Assembly: GCF_013378075.1 (NCBI RefSeq)
Contig: NZ_CP051131.1
Coordinates: 2,926,501 to 2,990,500 of the forward strand
Length of the DNA: 64,000 bases
Direction of reading: 5' to 3'
Origin: Parasphingopyxis algicola
Lineage (GTDB): Bacteria > Pseudomonadota > Alphaproteobacteria > Sphingomonadales > Sphingomonadaceae
Positions 1 to 7,460 of this stretch are shown here, in pieces. The first letter of the stretch is position 1, and every line of letters begins with the position of its first letter. A model generated the notes under the pieces. That model had not been told where the DNA came from. It did not search any database and was given only the letters and a program-made list of their open reading frames with translations. The translations under genes and the position numbers were made by a program.

Positions 1-2
1 TG

Positions 3-278
3 CGCGCCTATGCCGAAGGCGATGTCGAGCTGGCGCGCGACGTGTGCGAGCGCGACGATGTCGTCGACGACCTGCATGACGAACTGACCAAGATGCTGAT
101 CGAGTTCATGATCGAGGAGCCCGCGCAGATCAGCCAGGCCGCGCATCTGCTGTTCATCAGCAAGCATCTCGAGCGGATCGGCGACCAGGCGACCAACATT
201 GCCGAGATGGTGACCTATACGGTGACCGGCGCTCAGCCAAAGGTACGCGATACGGAGAGTGAGAAGCTGGCGGCCTAG
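3..278 (+). CDS. phoU: PhoU phosphate-transport regulator, C-terminal part (5' end outside window)
   Basis: This is the last 91 residues of a PhoU protein, open to the left window edge. PhoU is a cytoplasmic helical-bundle protein that links the Pst phosphate transporter to the PhoR/PhoB system and restrains the Pho regulon when phosphate is plentiful. The diagnostic C-terminal PhoU helix is visible (HLLFISKHLERIGDQATNIA), preceded by a second acidic helix (DDVVDDLHDELTKMLIEFM). The tail ends in KLAA. In many proteobacteria phoU is followed by phoB. Here the next gene on the same strand is an S9 peptidase, so the operon ends or changes content at this point. The identification is firm; only the N-terminus is missing. 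Confidence 0.93.
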   Translation, partial: RAYAEGDVELARDVCERDDVVDDLHDELTKMLIEFMIEEPAQISQAAHLLFISKHLERIGDQATNIAEMVTYTVTGAQPKVRDTESEKLAA

Positions 279-351
279 CCGGTTTCCATTCCCGCTGCTG
301 GACGACGGGCCTGACCTTTTGGTAGGCCCCTTGTCCTGCGGGGAGCGTGTC

Positions 352-2466
352 ATGAGACAGCCCGATTTTGCTTGGCAAGGAAAAACGCTGTCCGCGTTGG
401 TCCTTGCCGTGTTCCTGACCTGCACGGCGATCGCCCAGCCGTCTGAATATCCGCCCAGCGACGTTTCCGGCGACAGCGATGTGATTGAAGGGGTTGAACT
501 GGCCAATCCCTTTGCCTGGCTCGAACATCTCGATTCCGCCGAAGTCGCCGAATGGGCGGCGGCACAGGACGAATTCGCGCGCGTCAGCCTTGCCTTGCCG
601 ATGGACGATTCCGCCGCGGTGCGCGCGCGCATGGCGCGGTACGACGAATCCTTCCAGATCAACACGCCGGTGCGCCGCGGCGATCATCTCTTCTTCCTCG
701 CGGAGAGCGCCGATCGGGCAGGCCGTTCGCTCTACATGTATCGCGACGGCGCCGACCGGTTGATTGCGGGGCCGTCAGATTTCGCAGGGATCGGCATGGC
801 GGAAGCCCAGATCGACGATTTCCGTGTATCGCCATCCGGGCGCTTCGCAGCCATAGCAGGCGTCGAGGGCACATCGGGACGGCGCGCGGTCCGCATTCTC
901 GACGTCGAAACAGGCGAATACCGTCCCGATCCGATCGAAGGCGCGGTGTTCGGGGACGAGCCATGGTCGCCCGACGGGCAATGGCTGTATTTTTCAAGAT
1001 CCGACGCCGACGGGGAAGGCAGCGCATGGCGAGTGCGGCTCGGCTGGGGCGAAGAGCAGCGGCTGGCCGGAGCGGGGGATCGAAGATACCGGGTGTCCTA
1101 TGCGGGCGCGCTGGGCGGGGCGGTTATTGTGGAACGCGGGGCTTCGGGAGAGCGCCGTGCATTCCTCGCTTCGGCGGACGCTGCGGCGGCACCGATGGTG
1201 TTGATGGTCGAAGCCGCCGGGCCCTTGAGATTTATCGGCGCTGCCGACGGCCATGGATATTTCTACCAACGCGGCCGGGATCGCATCGTCGCGGCGCGCG
1301 GCGCGCGCGGTACATTCGACACGGTCGAGATTATGGACACATCCGGGCTCTCGGTAACAAGCGCGCACCTTTATGGCGATCGCCTGGTCATCAACGGGCT
1401 GGAGGCCGGGGCGCCTGCGATCATGGTATATGGGCTGGACGGTGTGCATCTGCACACCTTCCGTCCGCCCTTCGGTTTGCTGTGGACCAATTTTCCTGCG
1501 GGGCGCCCGGCCATTCTTGGCGATCCGCAATCCCCGCTCGCCTATGCGAATTCGATCGCGCTCGAATCTCCGGGCGTCTATGAAATCGACCTGGAGCGGC
1601 TGGAAATGCGGCCCTGGCGTCTGCGCGACGGCGTGGAGCCGGGCGCGGTCTCGATCAGTCGCCGAACCTATCGCTCGGCCGATGGACAGGAAGTGCCAAT
1701 GGTCCTCGCACATCGCCGCGACGTCGATCTGGCTTCCGCTCGCGGTGACGATGATGCGCCTTCCGCCCCTGTGCTGATGTGGGTTTACGGCGCGCACCGC
1801 TATACGGCGATTCCCTTTTTCAACGGTTTCTTCCGGACCTTCATCGACGCGGGAGGCGTGCTCGCCATGCCCCAGATACGCGGCGGGGGTGCCCATGGCG
1901 CCCGATGGCATGAGGCGGGGTCGCGGGCGAACAAGACCAACACCGTGGCCGATACCGTTGCCGCGCTCGAATGGCTGCGGGATGAGGGGATTGCCGGGCC
2001 CGGGCGCGTCACCGTGCTCGGCAACAGTGCGGGAAGTGTTCCGGCGGCAATGGCGGGAATAACCCGCCCGGATCTCGTCGGCGCGCTGATCCTCGAAATC
2101 CCGCTTTCCGATCTGGTGCGGCATGCCCGCTGGAGCAGCGGCTGGGCGACCGAATTCGGCGTACCGGACGTACCCGAGGAGTTCGCAACGCTGCGCGCCG
2201 TATCGCCCTATGAAGCGCTGCAGGAGCCGCGCCCGGTTCCGCCGACGCTTATCCTGGCGGGCGAGAACGACACGGTCGCCCCTCCGCACCATGCCTACAA
2301 GCTGGCGGCCGCGATGCAGCGTGCGCAGACCGGCGACGGCGAAATCCTGCTCCATGTCGTCCGCGGCGCCGGTCATCAGATCGGTGTGGACGCCGCGCAA
2401 CGGATCGAAAGCCAATCCTACGAACTGGCCTTTATCAACCGGATCATGGGCCTGCAGATCGAATAA
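352..2466 (+). CDS. Secreted prolyl-oligopeptidase family (S9) serine peptidase
   Basis: A 704-residue protein starting at the ATG at 352. This start is chosen because it opens a clear signal peptide (basic start, then hydrophobic LSALVLAVFLTCTAIA, cleavage near AQP). The frame stays open further left into phoU but would put a long charged stretch before the signal. The first two thirds form a beta-propeller-like region, with blocks such as DFRVSPSGRFAAI and EPWSPDGQWLYFSRSDADG. The C-terminal third is an alpha/beta-hydrolase domain with the nucleophile in VLGNSAGS (Ser about 560), an acidic residue in ILAGENDTVAPP and the histidine in RGAGHQIG. These match the S9 catalytic triad. It probably cleaves peptides in the periplasm. 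The substrate cannot be read from sequence. It converges on the porin gene. Confidence 0.85.
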   Translation: MRQPDFAWQGKTLSALVLAVFLTCTAIAQPSEYPPSDVSGDSDVIEGVELANPFAWLEHLDSAEVAEWAAAQDEFARVSLALPMDDSAAVRARMARYDESFQINTPVRRGDHLFFLAESADRAGRSLYMYRDGADRLIAGPSDFAGIGMAEAQIDDFRVSPSGRFAAIAGVEGTSGRRAVRILDVETGEYRPDPIEGAVFGDEPWSPDGQWLYFSRSDADGEGSAWRVRLGWGEEQRLAGAGDRRYRVSYAGALGGAVIVERGASGERRAFLASADAAAAPMVLMVEAAGPLRFIGAADGHGYFYQRGRDRIVAARGARGTFDTVEIMDTSGLSVTSAHLYGDRLVINGLEAGAPAIMVYGLDGVHLHTFRPPFGLLWTNFPAGRPAILGDPQSPLAYANSIALESPGVYEIDLERLEMRPWRLRDGVEPGAVSISRRTYRSADGQEVPMVLAHRRDVDLASARGDDDAPSAPVLMWVYGAHRYTAIPFFNGFFRTFIDAGGVLAMPQIRGGGAHGARWHEAGSRANKTNTVADTVAALEWLRDEGIAGPGRVTVLGNSAGSVPAAMAGITRPDLVGALILEIPLSDLVRHARWSSGWATEFGVPDVPEEFATLRAVSPYEALQEPRPVPPTLILAGENDTVAPPHHAYKLAAAMQRAQTGDGEILLHVVRGAGHQIGVDAAQRIESQSYELAFINRIMGLQIE

Positions 2467-2483
2467 GCGCGGCGGCGCCGCGC
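2467..2483. terminator. GC-rich hairpin between convergent genes
   Basis: The arms GCGCGGC and GCCGCGC flank a 3-nt loop directly after the S9 peptidase stop codon and before the end of the convergent porin gene. There is no T-run, so it may be a weak bidirectional terminator or only a structural barrier. Confidence 0.4.
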
Positions 2484-2500
2484 CCAGCGGATCCCGTTCC

Positions 2501-3901
2501 CTAGAAATCGAACTCCGCCCGCGCGCCGACGACATCGACGCTGTAGTCGGTATCGCCGTTCGGCAGCGCGATCGCCGCATCGTCATAGGCGATATGGCTG
2601 TAGTTGATCATGAAGCGCGCATAGTCGATCGGCGTCCAGATCAGCGAAAGGCCGTACAGGTCCTGCTCGCCGCCCACGACCCCGGCATCGCTGAGATCGA
2701 GCCGGTCGTACCGGGCGTTGAGCTGCACCGCGCCGATCCCGCCCTCGTCGATCGTGCGGACGGGCCGCGTCCGGTTGAACCGCCCGCCGCTATAGCCGCG
2801 CGAATCGCCGCCGGTCAGGAAATAGCCGGCCTCGACATAGCCGCCGAAAAAGGTCGGATTGGTCATGCCCGGAATGTCCGCATTGAGCCAATGCCCCTCG
2901 GCGACCGCGTGGAACGGCCCGTGGATCACTGCCGCCTCAAGGCCGTAGCTCGTCTCCTCGGCAACGTTCAGCGCGCCGGTATTGATGAAACGCGTGTCGG
3001 TCCCGTGATAGGCGGGGCGCTGGCGATAGCGGGCGCCCGGATTGTCGCGCAGGTCGCGATGATGGAGCGAGCCGCCGAAATGGAGCTGCGTGCCGTTCAG
3101 CTCGGGGCTGTAGACCGCCCGCGTATCGAAGGAATAGGCGTTGATGCTGTCATCGGTCAGGTCGTCGACATTCGCCGTGAAGACGCCGCCGTCCCAGCGG
3201 AAATCGCCGTTCGCATAATTGACCGAGACGCCGACCCGCCGTTCGAAGCCGAACGCGTCGGTAAAGCCCGCGCGCTCCATGAAGCTGATGAAACGGCTGC
3301 TGGTTAGCTCTTCGAGCCCCTGGAAATTATTGTGCTGGCCGATCGTGAACTCGACATCGCCGGCGTCATAGCCGAGGATCGCGTCGGTCAGCTCGATCTC
3401 GTTATCGCCGAACTCGACCTCGATCTTATACTCGAAACCGCCCGGAATCGCGCCCCGCGCGCCGAGCCGGACGCGCCGGACTTCGCTCGAAAAGCCGAGG
3501 CCCGGATCGTTGAGAGCGCCGGGATCGGAGACGCTGGCCGCATCGGCCATCAGCCGCCCGAACGGCCGGAAGTCCCAGCCATCCTCGGTCCGCACCCGCG
3601 CCGCCGCGCCGAACGTCGTGTGCGGCTGGGCCGCCACGGCCTCGCTCGCCGCAACCTGTGCCTCGCTGGCCACCTCCTGCGCGGCCACCGCCGCCGCATT
3701 GGCCGCCTCGGCCTGGCCCGCGACTTCGGCCTGCGATCCGACCAGCTGCTCGACCAGCGCCTCCAGCGTCTGCACGCGGCCGCGCAGTTCCTCGAGCTCG
3801 GCCTGCATCTCGACGCGCGTCGGCGCGTCCTGGGCGAGGGCCGGTGTGCCGGCGATCAATGCGGCGGCGCAGGCCGAGAGGCCAAGGGCAGTATGTTTCA
3901 T
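2501..3901 (-). CDS. Phosphate-selective porin O/P family outer-membrane protein
   Basis: A 466-residue protein with a signal peptide (MKHTALGLSACAAALIAGTP, cleavage after ALA). A heptad-rich coiled coil follows at about residues 30-90 (EMQAELEELRGRVQTLEALV), typical of trimeric O/P-type porins. The rest is a beta-barrel of alternating strands (FEYKIEVEFGDNEIELTDA, FTIGQHNNFQGLEELTSSRF) ending in FDF, a C-terminal phenylalanine of the kind recognised by the outer-membrane assembly machinery. Families of this type form anion- or phosphate-selective channels induced under phosphate starvation. The location beside phoU fits that role, and PhoB-box-like sequences lie upstream. Specificity for phosphate, polyphosphate or another anion is inferred from family and context. 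Confidence 0.87.
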   Translation of the reverse strand: MKHTALGLSACAAALIAGTPALAQDAPTRVEMQAELEELRGRVQTLEALVEQLVGSQAEVAGQAEAANAAAVAAQEVASEAQVAASEAVAAQPHTTFGAAARVRTEDGWDFRPFGRLMADAASVSDPGALNDPGLGFSSEVRRVRLGARGAIPGGFEYKIEVEFGDNEIELTDAILGYDAGDVEFTIGQHNNFQGLEELTSSRFISFMERAGFTDAFGFERRVGVSVNYANGDFRWDGGVFTANVDDLTDDSINAYSFDTRAVYSPELNGTQLHFGGSLHHRDLRDNPGARYRQRPAYHGTDTRFINTGALNVAEETSYGLEAAVIHGPFHAVAEGHWLNADIPGMTNPTFFGGYVEAGYFLTGGDSRGYSGGRFNRTRPVRTIDEGGIGAVQLNARYDRLDLSDAGVVGGEQDLYGLSLIWTPIDYARFMINYSHIAYDDAAIALPNGDTDYSVDVVGARAEFDF

Positions 3902-3938
3902 TTCGATGAAGCTCCGATGACGATTCCGACCCGCCTTT

Positions 3939-3990
3939 ATGACGGCAATGTTACGAGCGCGTGATCCTCATGTTGCGGTTATGTGACAAA
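3939..3990 (-). promoter_or_regulatory. Possible PhoB-type boxes upstream of the porin
   Basis: Read on the minus strand, TTGTCACATAACCGCAACA (3970-3990) and CGTAACATTGCCGTCATA (3939-3957) each resemble two 7-bp half-boxes with a 4-bp spacer, the layout of a Pho box (CTGTCAT-N4-CTGTCAT). Each has one degenerate half. The call rests mainly on context: phoU and a phosphate porin nearby. Confidence 0.35.
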
Positions 3991-4047
3991 CAAATCCCCA
4001 CAAATATATTGCAATGTTGGAGATTTTCGCTTCCCTGTATCCGGGCC

Positions 4048-4947
4048 ATGAAGAACCGCACGCCCGTCATCTGCGATCGCTGCCGCCGCACCGGCTATCT
4101 CGGCGAGGGCGCGTTCGCCGATCTCGCCCCCGCGCTCGATTTCGCGCCCGTCCCCCGCCAATGCAAGCGCCATGACGGCTGGACGCCCGAGCGGCAGCGC
4201 GGCTTTATCGAGGCGCTTGCGCGCACCGGCTCGGTTACCCGCGCCGCCGCGGCCGTCAACATGGCCAAGGAAGGCGCCTACCAGCTCCGCCTCCACCCGG
4301 AGGCCGACAGCTTCCGCGCCGCCTGGGAGAAGGCGCTCGATTTCGGCACCCACATCCTCGCCGACGCCGCGCTCGACCGCGCGATCCACGGCGTCCCCAT
4401 CCCGATCATGCATCGCGGCAAGCAGGTCGCCGAGCGCCGCACCTATAATGAGCGCCTCACCATGTGGCAGCTCCAGCACCGCATGCCCGGCCGCTACGGC
4501 AAGCCCGGCGGCGCGGGCACCAAGTCCCGGGAGACCCGCTCGCGCGACGACTGGGAGGCGCGCGAGCCCGATCGCATGCGCGCGCTCGTGATCATGGTCA
4601 CCCATTATTGCAACCGCGTGCAGATCGAGCGGGAAAAGCGCCGCGCCGGCGATACGGAGGCCGCCGATTTCTACGCGCGCCAGCTCACGCATCTGGAGGT
4701 GTTGCTGGAGACCGGCGGCAAGGCGCACGACCTGATCGACATCGCCAACGGCGAGCGCGATCCCGACCGCCCCTGGCGATACGCGAACGGCGACGAGGTC
4801 GAGCGCACCAAACTCACCGACGTCCTCGCCGATATCCGCGACAAGGCCTGGCAGGCCGCCGAGCGCGGCGAAGACCTGCTCGACCAGAGCGGCCATCAGG
4901 CCGAGCTGCGGGCGATCGCGGACAGGGCGCGGGGGGAGGGGGATTGA
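4048..4947 (+). CDS. Uncharacterised protein with N-terminal HTH-like segment
   Basis: A 299-residue protein that I do not recognise as a named family. The start at 4048 (MKNRTPVICDRC) is chosen over an in-frame start at 3961, which would begin inside the AT-rich divergent promoter region. The N-terminus has CDRCRRTG, a CxxC pair. Residues about 45-85 (WTPERQRGFIEALARTGSV then RAAAAVNMAKEGAYQLR) look like a helix-turn-helix of the kind in phage terminase small subunits or resolvase-like HTHs. The rest is charged and helical (KRRAGDTEAADFYARQLTHLE), ending in an acidic/basic tail. It is divergent from the porin and lies 46 bp before the DUF4160 remnant. Its GC content matches the host. A DNA-binding or accessory role is inference only. 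Confidence 0.6.
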   Translation: MKNRTPVICDRCRRTGYLGEGAFADLAPALDFAPVPRQCKRHDGWTPERQRGFIEALARTGSVTRAAAAVNMAKEGAYQLRLHPEADSFRAAWEKALDFGTHILADAALDRAIHGVPIPIMHRGKQVAERRTYNERLTMWQLQHRMPGRYGKPGGAGTKSRETRSRDDWEAREPDRMRALVIMVTHYCNRVQIEREKRRAGDTEAADFYARQLTHLEVLLETGGKAHDLIDIANGERDPDRPWRYANGDEVERTKLTDVLADIRDKAWQAAERGEDLLDQSGHQAELRAIADRARGEGD

Positions 4948-4961
4948 AGAGGCAGATTGCC

Positions 4962-4982
4962 ATAGTGCAATCATTGCACTAT
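4962..4982. promoter_or_regulatory. Perfect 21-bp palindrome, probable operator of the DUF4160/DUF2442 module
   Basis: ATAGTGCAAT-C-ATTGCACTAT is a perfect 10-bp inverted repeat around one base, ending 11 bp before the DUF4160 start codon. This placement suits a dimeric HTH repressor. The neighbouring DUF2442-HTH protein is the obvious candidate binder. Confidence 0.55.
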
Positions 4983-4995
4983 ACCGTAGCGGTAT
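4981..4995. promoter_or_regulatory. Inverted repeat overlapping the DUF4160 start codon
   Basis: ATACCG-TAG-CGGTAT overlaps the end of the 21-bp palindrome and the first bases of the ATG at 4994. It could be a second operator half or an mRNA hairpin that masks translation initiation. Confidence 0.4.
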
Positions 4996-5134
4996 GCCCC
5001 GGCTGATGCGCTTCTCCAATTGCGAGATCGCCATGTTCTTTGCCGATCACAACCCGCCGCATTTCCATGTGCTCGGGCGCGATGGGCAGGCGCATTCCCC
5101 TCCCCTCGATGGGGAGGGGTCAGGGGTGGGGTGA
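4994..5134 (+). pseudogene. Truncated DUF4160 gene, interrupted by a palindromic repeat
   Basis: The ATG at 4994 opens a frame starting MPRLMRFSNCEIAMFFADHN and continuing PPHFHVLGRDGQA, which is the hallmark N-terminal half of DUF4160 proteins (DHNPPHFHV). After about 33 residues the frame runs into a repeat element and stops at 5132-5134 after HSPPLDGEGSGVG. The usual C-terminal half of the family (about 40-50 more residues) is absent, and no matching remainder follows the repeat. DUF4160 genes commonly sit directly upstream of DUF2442 genes, as here, and the pair has been suspected to act together. This copy is probably non-functional, or makes a 46-residue N-terminal fragment. Confidence 0.7.
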
Positions 5135-5203
5135 TCCGTCGGCTGGCGATTGTGTATGCGGATAGATCACCCCCATCCAACCTTCCCCCATCAAGGGGGA
5201 AGG
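5097..5203. repeat. REP/MITE-like inverted repeat inserted in the DUF4160 gene
   Basis: The left arm (5097-5135, CCCCTCCCCTCGATGGGG then AGGGGTCAGGGGTGGGGTGAT) and right arm (5166-5203, ATCACCCCCATCCAACC then TTCCCCCATCAAGGGGGAAGG) are imperfect reverse complements around a short spacer. Each arm is itself a small hairpin (CCCTCCCC-TCGAT-GGGGAGG). The element at 39301-39418 has the same architecture. Confidence 0.8.
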
Positions 5204-5232
5204 CTTTGCTGCGAATTTAGCGGAGACGATCA

Positions 5233-5679
5233 ATGAGCATCGGCAAGATCACAGCGGCGGTCGTGAAAGATGGGGCGCGGCGGGGCAGTAGAATCGCGCT
5301 CGAATGGGATGATGGCTATACCGGGATCGTCGATCTCACGCCCGTCATAGCCGCGCACAAGGCGCTGGCGCCGCTCGCCGATGCCGATGCCTTTCGCGAT
5401 TTTCAGATTGCCGGGGATGGCTGGTCGATCGAATGGAGCTGCGGCGTCGATTTCGGCAGCGAGCAGCTCCACCGCTGGGCGCGCGAACAGGCCGGTGAGA
5501 TCATGCCGGCACGCGCCTTCCGCGCCTGGATGCAGCGCCACGACATGACGCTCGACGCCGCCGCCCAGGCCCTCGGCCTCTCACGGCGAACGATTGCGTA
5601 CTATTTGAGCGAGGAGCAGGTGATCCCGAAAACGGTGATGCTGGCGACCGAGGGCTATGATGGTAGGCGGGCGGCTTAA
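5233..5679 (+). CDS. DUF2442 domain protein with C-terminal helix-turn-helix
   Basis: A 148-residue protein. Residues about 5-80 form a DUF2442-type domain (ALEWDDGYTGIVDLTPVIA; FRDFQIAGDGWSIEWSCGVDFG). Residues about 98-130 form an XRE-like HTH (ARAFRAWMQRHDMTLDAAAQ then ALGLSRRTIAYYLSEEQVIP). A GGAGA ribosome binding site lies 8 bp upstream of the ATG. The architecture resembles an antitoxin or autorepressor: a small domain joined to a DNA-binding domain, encoded behind a small DUF4160 partner and a palindromic operator at 4962-4982. The partner is truncated by a repeat, so this protein may now be an orphan regulator. Family assignment is reasonably secure; function is inference. Confidence 0.72.
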   Translation: MSIGKITAAVVKDGARRGSRIALEWDDGYTGIVDLTPVIAAHKALAPLADADAFRDFQIAGDGWSIEWSCGVDFGSEQLHRWAREQAGEIMPARAFRAWMQRHDMTLDAAAQALGLSRRTIAYYLSEEQVIPKTVMLATEGYDGRRAA

Positions 5680-5735
5680 AATTAGATAATTGCAGCTTCA
5701 TGCATTTTATATAGAGAAGACGAAGGGGCGTACAC

Positions 5736-6560
5736 TTGGCAAAAAATTCTCGTATCGAATGGACGACACACACATTTAATCCTTGGTGGGGATGTGTGAA
5801 AGTGTCACCAGCTTGCAAGCATTGTTATGCTGAATCTTGGTCAAAAAGAGTTGGCAGCAAAGTATGGGGCATAGGTGCAGAAAGACGATTCTTTAGCGAT
5901 AAGCACTGGAGCGAACCACTAAAGTGGGATGCCGAGGCTAAAGAGCAAAACGAACGGGCGAGAGTATTCTGCGCTTCAATGGGAGATGTTTTTGAAGACC
6001 GTCGTGACTTAGATGAATCGCGCGAACGCCTTTGGTCACTGATCCAATCGACCCCAAACCTTGACTGGCTACTCTTAACTAAACGGATCGAATTGGTGAA
6101 AGAACTGGCCCCATGGAAAGACGAATGGCCTGAAAACGTCTGGTTAGGAACTACGGTTGAAGACCAAAAGCGCGCGAATGAGAGGTTGCCGCATTTACAA
6201 TCCATTCCCGCAAAGGTCCGATTTATTTCCGCAGAGCCGCTTTTAGGCCCAATCAGTATCGATAGATGGCTAGACGACAGCCTTGATTGGGTGATCACAG
6301 GCGGGGAGAGCGGCCCTAAAGCACGCCCTTCGAATCCGGCTTGGTTCCGAGACTTGATGAACCAATGTATGGCCTATGATGTTGCGTTTCATTTCAAACA
6401 GTGGGGCGATTGGGCTCCGGGCCAAGGCATCGCTTTGGCCAAGGCGCGCCAAATGGTACTGGAAGATGGTACGACCATGCACCGCCTAGGCAAAAAACAT
6501 GCTGGACGGGAACTGGATGGAGAGACTTGGAATGGCTTACCGAAAGTAATAACAGCTTAG
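5736..6560 (+). CDS. Three-Cys-motif protein, DUF5131 / phage Gp37-Gp68 family
   Basis: A 274-residue protein starting at TTG 5736, with an AAGGGG ribosome binding site just upstream and AT-rich promoter-like sequence (TATATA at 5708-5713). The N-terminus reads RIEWTTHTFNPWWGC, then six residues, C, two residues, CYAESW. This is a Cx6CxxCYA cluster, reminiscent of the NPxxGCxxxCxYCYAR cluster of spore-photoproduct-lyase-like radical SAM proteins. Later blocks (RVFCASMGDVFED, WLLLTKR, VWLGTTVEDQ, KVRFISAEPLLGP, WVITGGESGPKARP) are typical of DUF5131. These proteins occur in phages and in mobile two-gene cassettes with TcmP, as here (2-bp gap). The enzymatic role is unknown; Fe-S/radical SAM-like chemistry is inference. 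Base composition is AT-richer than the surrounding genes, suggesting transfer. Confidence 0.85.
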   Translation: MAKNSRIEWTTHTFNPWWGCVKVSPACKHCYAESWSKRVGSKVWGIGAERRFFSDKHWSEPLKWDAEAKEQNERARVFCASMGDVFEDRRDLDESRERLWSLIQSTPNLDWLLLTKRIELVKELAPWKDEWPENVWLGTTVEDQKRANERLPHLQSIPAKVRFISAEPLLGPISIDRWLDDSLDWVITGGESGPKARPSNPAWFRDLMNQCMAYDVAFHFKQWGDWAPGQGIALAKARQMVLEDGTTMHRLGKKHAGRELDGETWNGLPKVITA

Positions 6561-6562
6561 GC

Positions 6563-7423
6563 ATGCCGCGTCTCTTCTCGAAAGAAGAAATACCTGAACT
6601 AACAGTGCAAGCTGAAAAGAATTTCGCTTCGCTCAAATATCCCGTTTGGACAGAGAGCAAAGCGAAACTCATCCAAGAGTACATCCGCTTATTCACCTTC
6701 ATTACCAAACATGGAACGTACATTGACGGCTTTGCCGCGCCTCAGCGGCGGGATAGATTGGACCTGTGCTCAGCAAACCTAGTCCTGCAAACTGAACCAA
6801 AATGGCTTCGTGATTTTTGGCTGTGTGACATCGATCCTGCCGGTTGCGCTATCTTGGACAATATTGCCGAGCCACATCGCGATCAGGGGCGATCGGTGAG
6901 CGTATTGGAAGGAGACTTCAATCGTAGGGTCGATGACGTTTTGTTATCCGGACAAATTACTGAGAGAACGGCAACCTTTGCATTACTGGATCAAAGAACA
7001 TTTGAATGCGAATGGGCGTCTGTGCAAAAAATTGCATCTCACAAAGTATCGATGAAAATCGAAATCTTCTATTTTCTAGCGACGGGCTGGCTTGACCGCT
7101 CCATCGCAGCAGTCCGTCGGCACGACACGAAAGCTCGCCTTGATCGATGGTGGGGCGCACCGAACTGGACAGCGCTGAGAGGAATGAACAGCATCGACAG
7201 GGCCTATTTATTGGCTGATCGGTTTAGAACAGAGTTTGGCTATAAATTCGTCCATCCATATGCGATCCATGGACGCGCACGTGGAGGAAGAACAATGTAC
7301 CATATGATACACGCTACTGATCATGCTGAGGCTTCCCCACTGATGTTGAGAGCGTATCGGAAAATTTCTGGCGCGCTGAGCAATCGTGAAATGCGCCAAG
7401 ACGATTTCGAGAGCCTTTGGTAG
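6563..7423 (+). CDS. tcmP: Three-Cys-motif partner protein TcmP
   Basis: A 286-residue protein starting at ATG 6563, two bases after the DUF5131 stop, so the pair is probably co-translated. It resembles the three-Cys-motif partner family. It has a methyltransferase-like N-terminal pattern (ITKHGTYIDGFAAPQRRD, then WLCDIDPAGC), a central strand that in relatives carries a DP-type motif but here reads ATFALLDQRTFECEW, then KIEIFYFLATGWLDRS, and a C-terminal VHPYAIHGRARGGRTMYHMI. The partner name reflects consistent co-occurrence with DUF5131-like proteins; biochemical function is not established. Its low GC matches DUF5131 and differs from both flanks, marking the two genes as one acquired unit. 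It converges on lepA. Confidence 0.82.
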   Translation: MPRLFSKEEIPELTVQAEKNFASLKYPVWTESKAKLIQEYIRLFTFITKHGTYIDGFAAPQRRDRLDLCSANLVLQTEPKWLRDFWLCDIDPAGCAILDNIAEPHRDQGRSVSVLEGDFNRRVDDVLLSGQITERTATFALLDQRTFECEWASVQKIASHKVSMKIEIFYFLATGWLDRSIAAVRRHDTKARLDRWWGAPNWTALRGMNSIDRAYLLADRFRTEFGYKFVHPYAIHGRARGGRTMYHMIHATDHAEASPLMLRAYRKISGALSNREMRQDDFESLW

Positions 7424-7460
7424 ACTGCTATTTTCGTTTCTCGTCTTCAAAAACATCTTC

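Noticed and set aside
994-2586. Minus-strand open frame opposite the S9 peptidase
   Set aside because: No start context or family motif; the plus strand carries the catalytic triad and a signal peptide.
4048-7423. An intact prophage
   Set aside because: The HTH/terminase-like and Gp37-Gp68-like proteins hint at phage ancestry, but no capsid, tail, portal or integrase genes are present.
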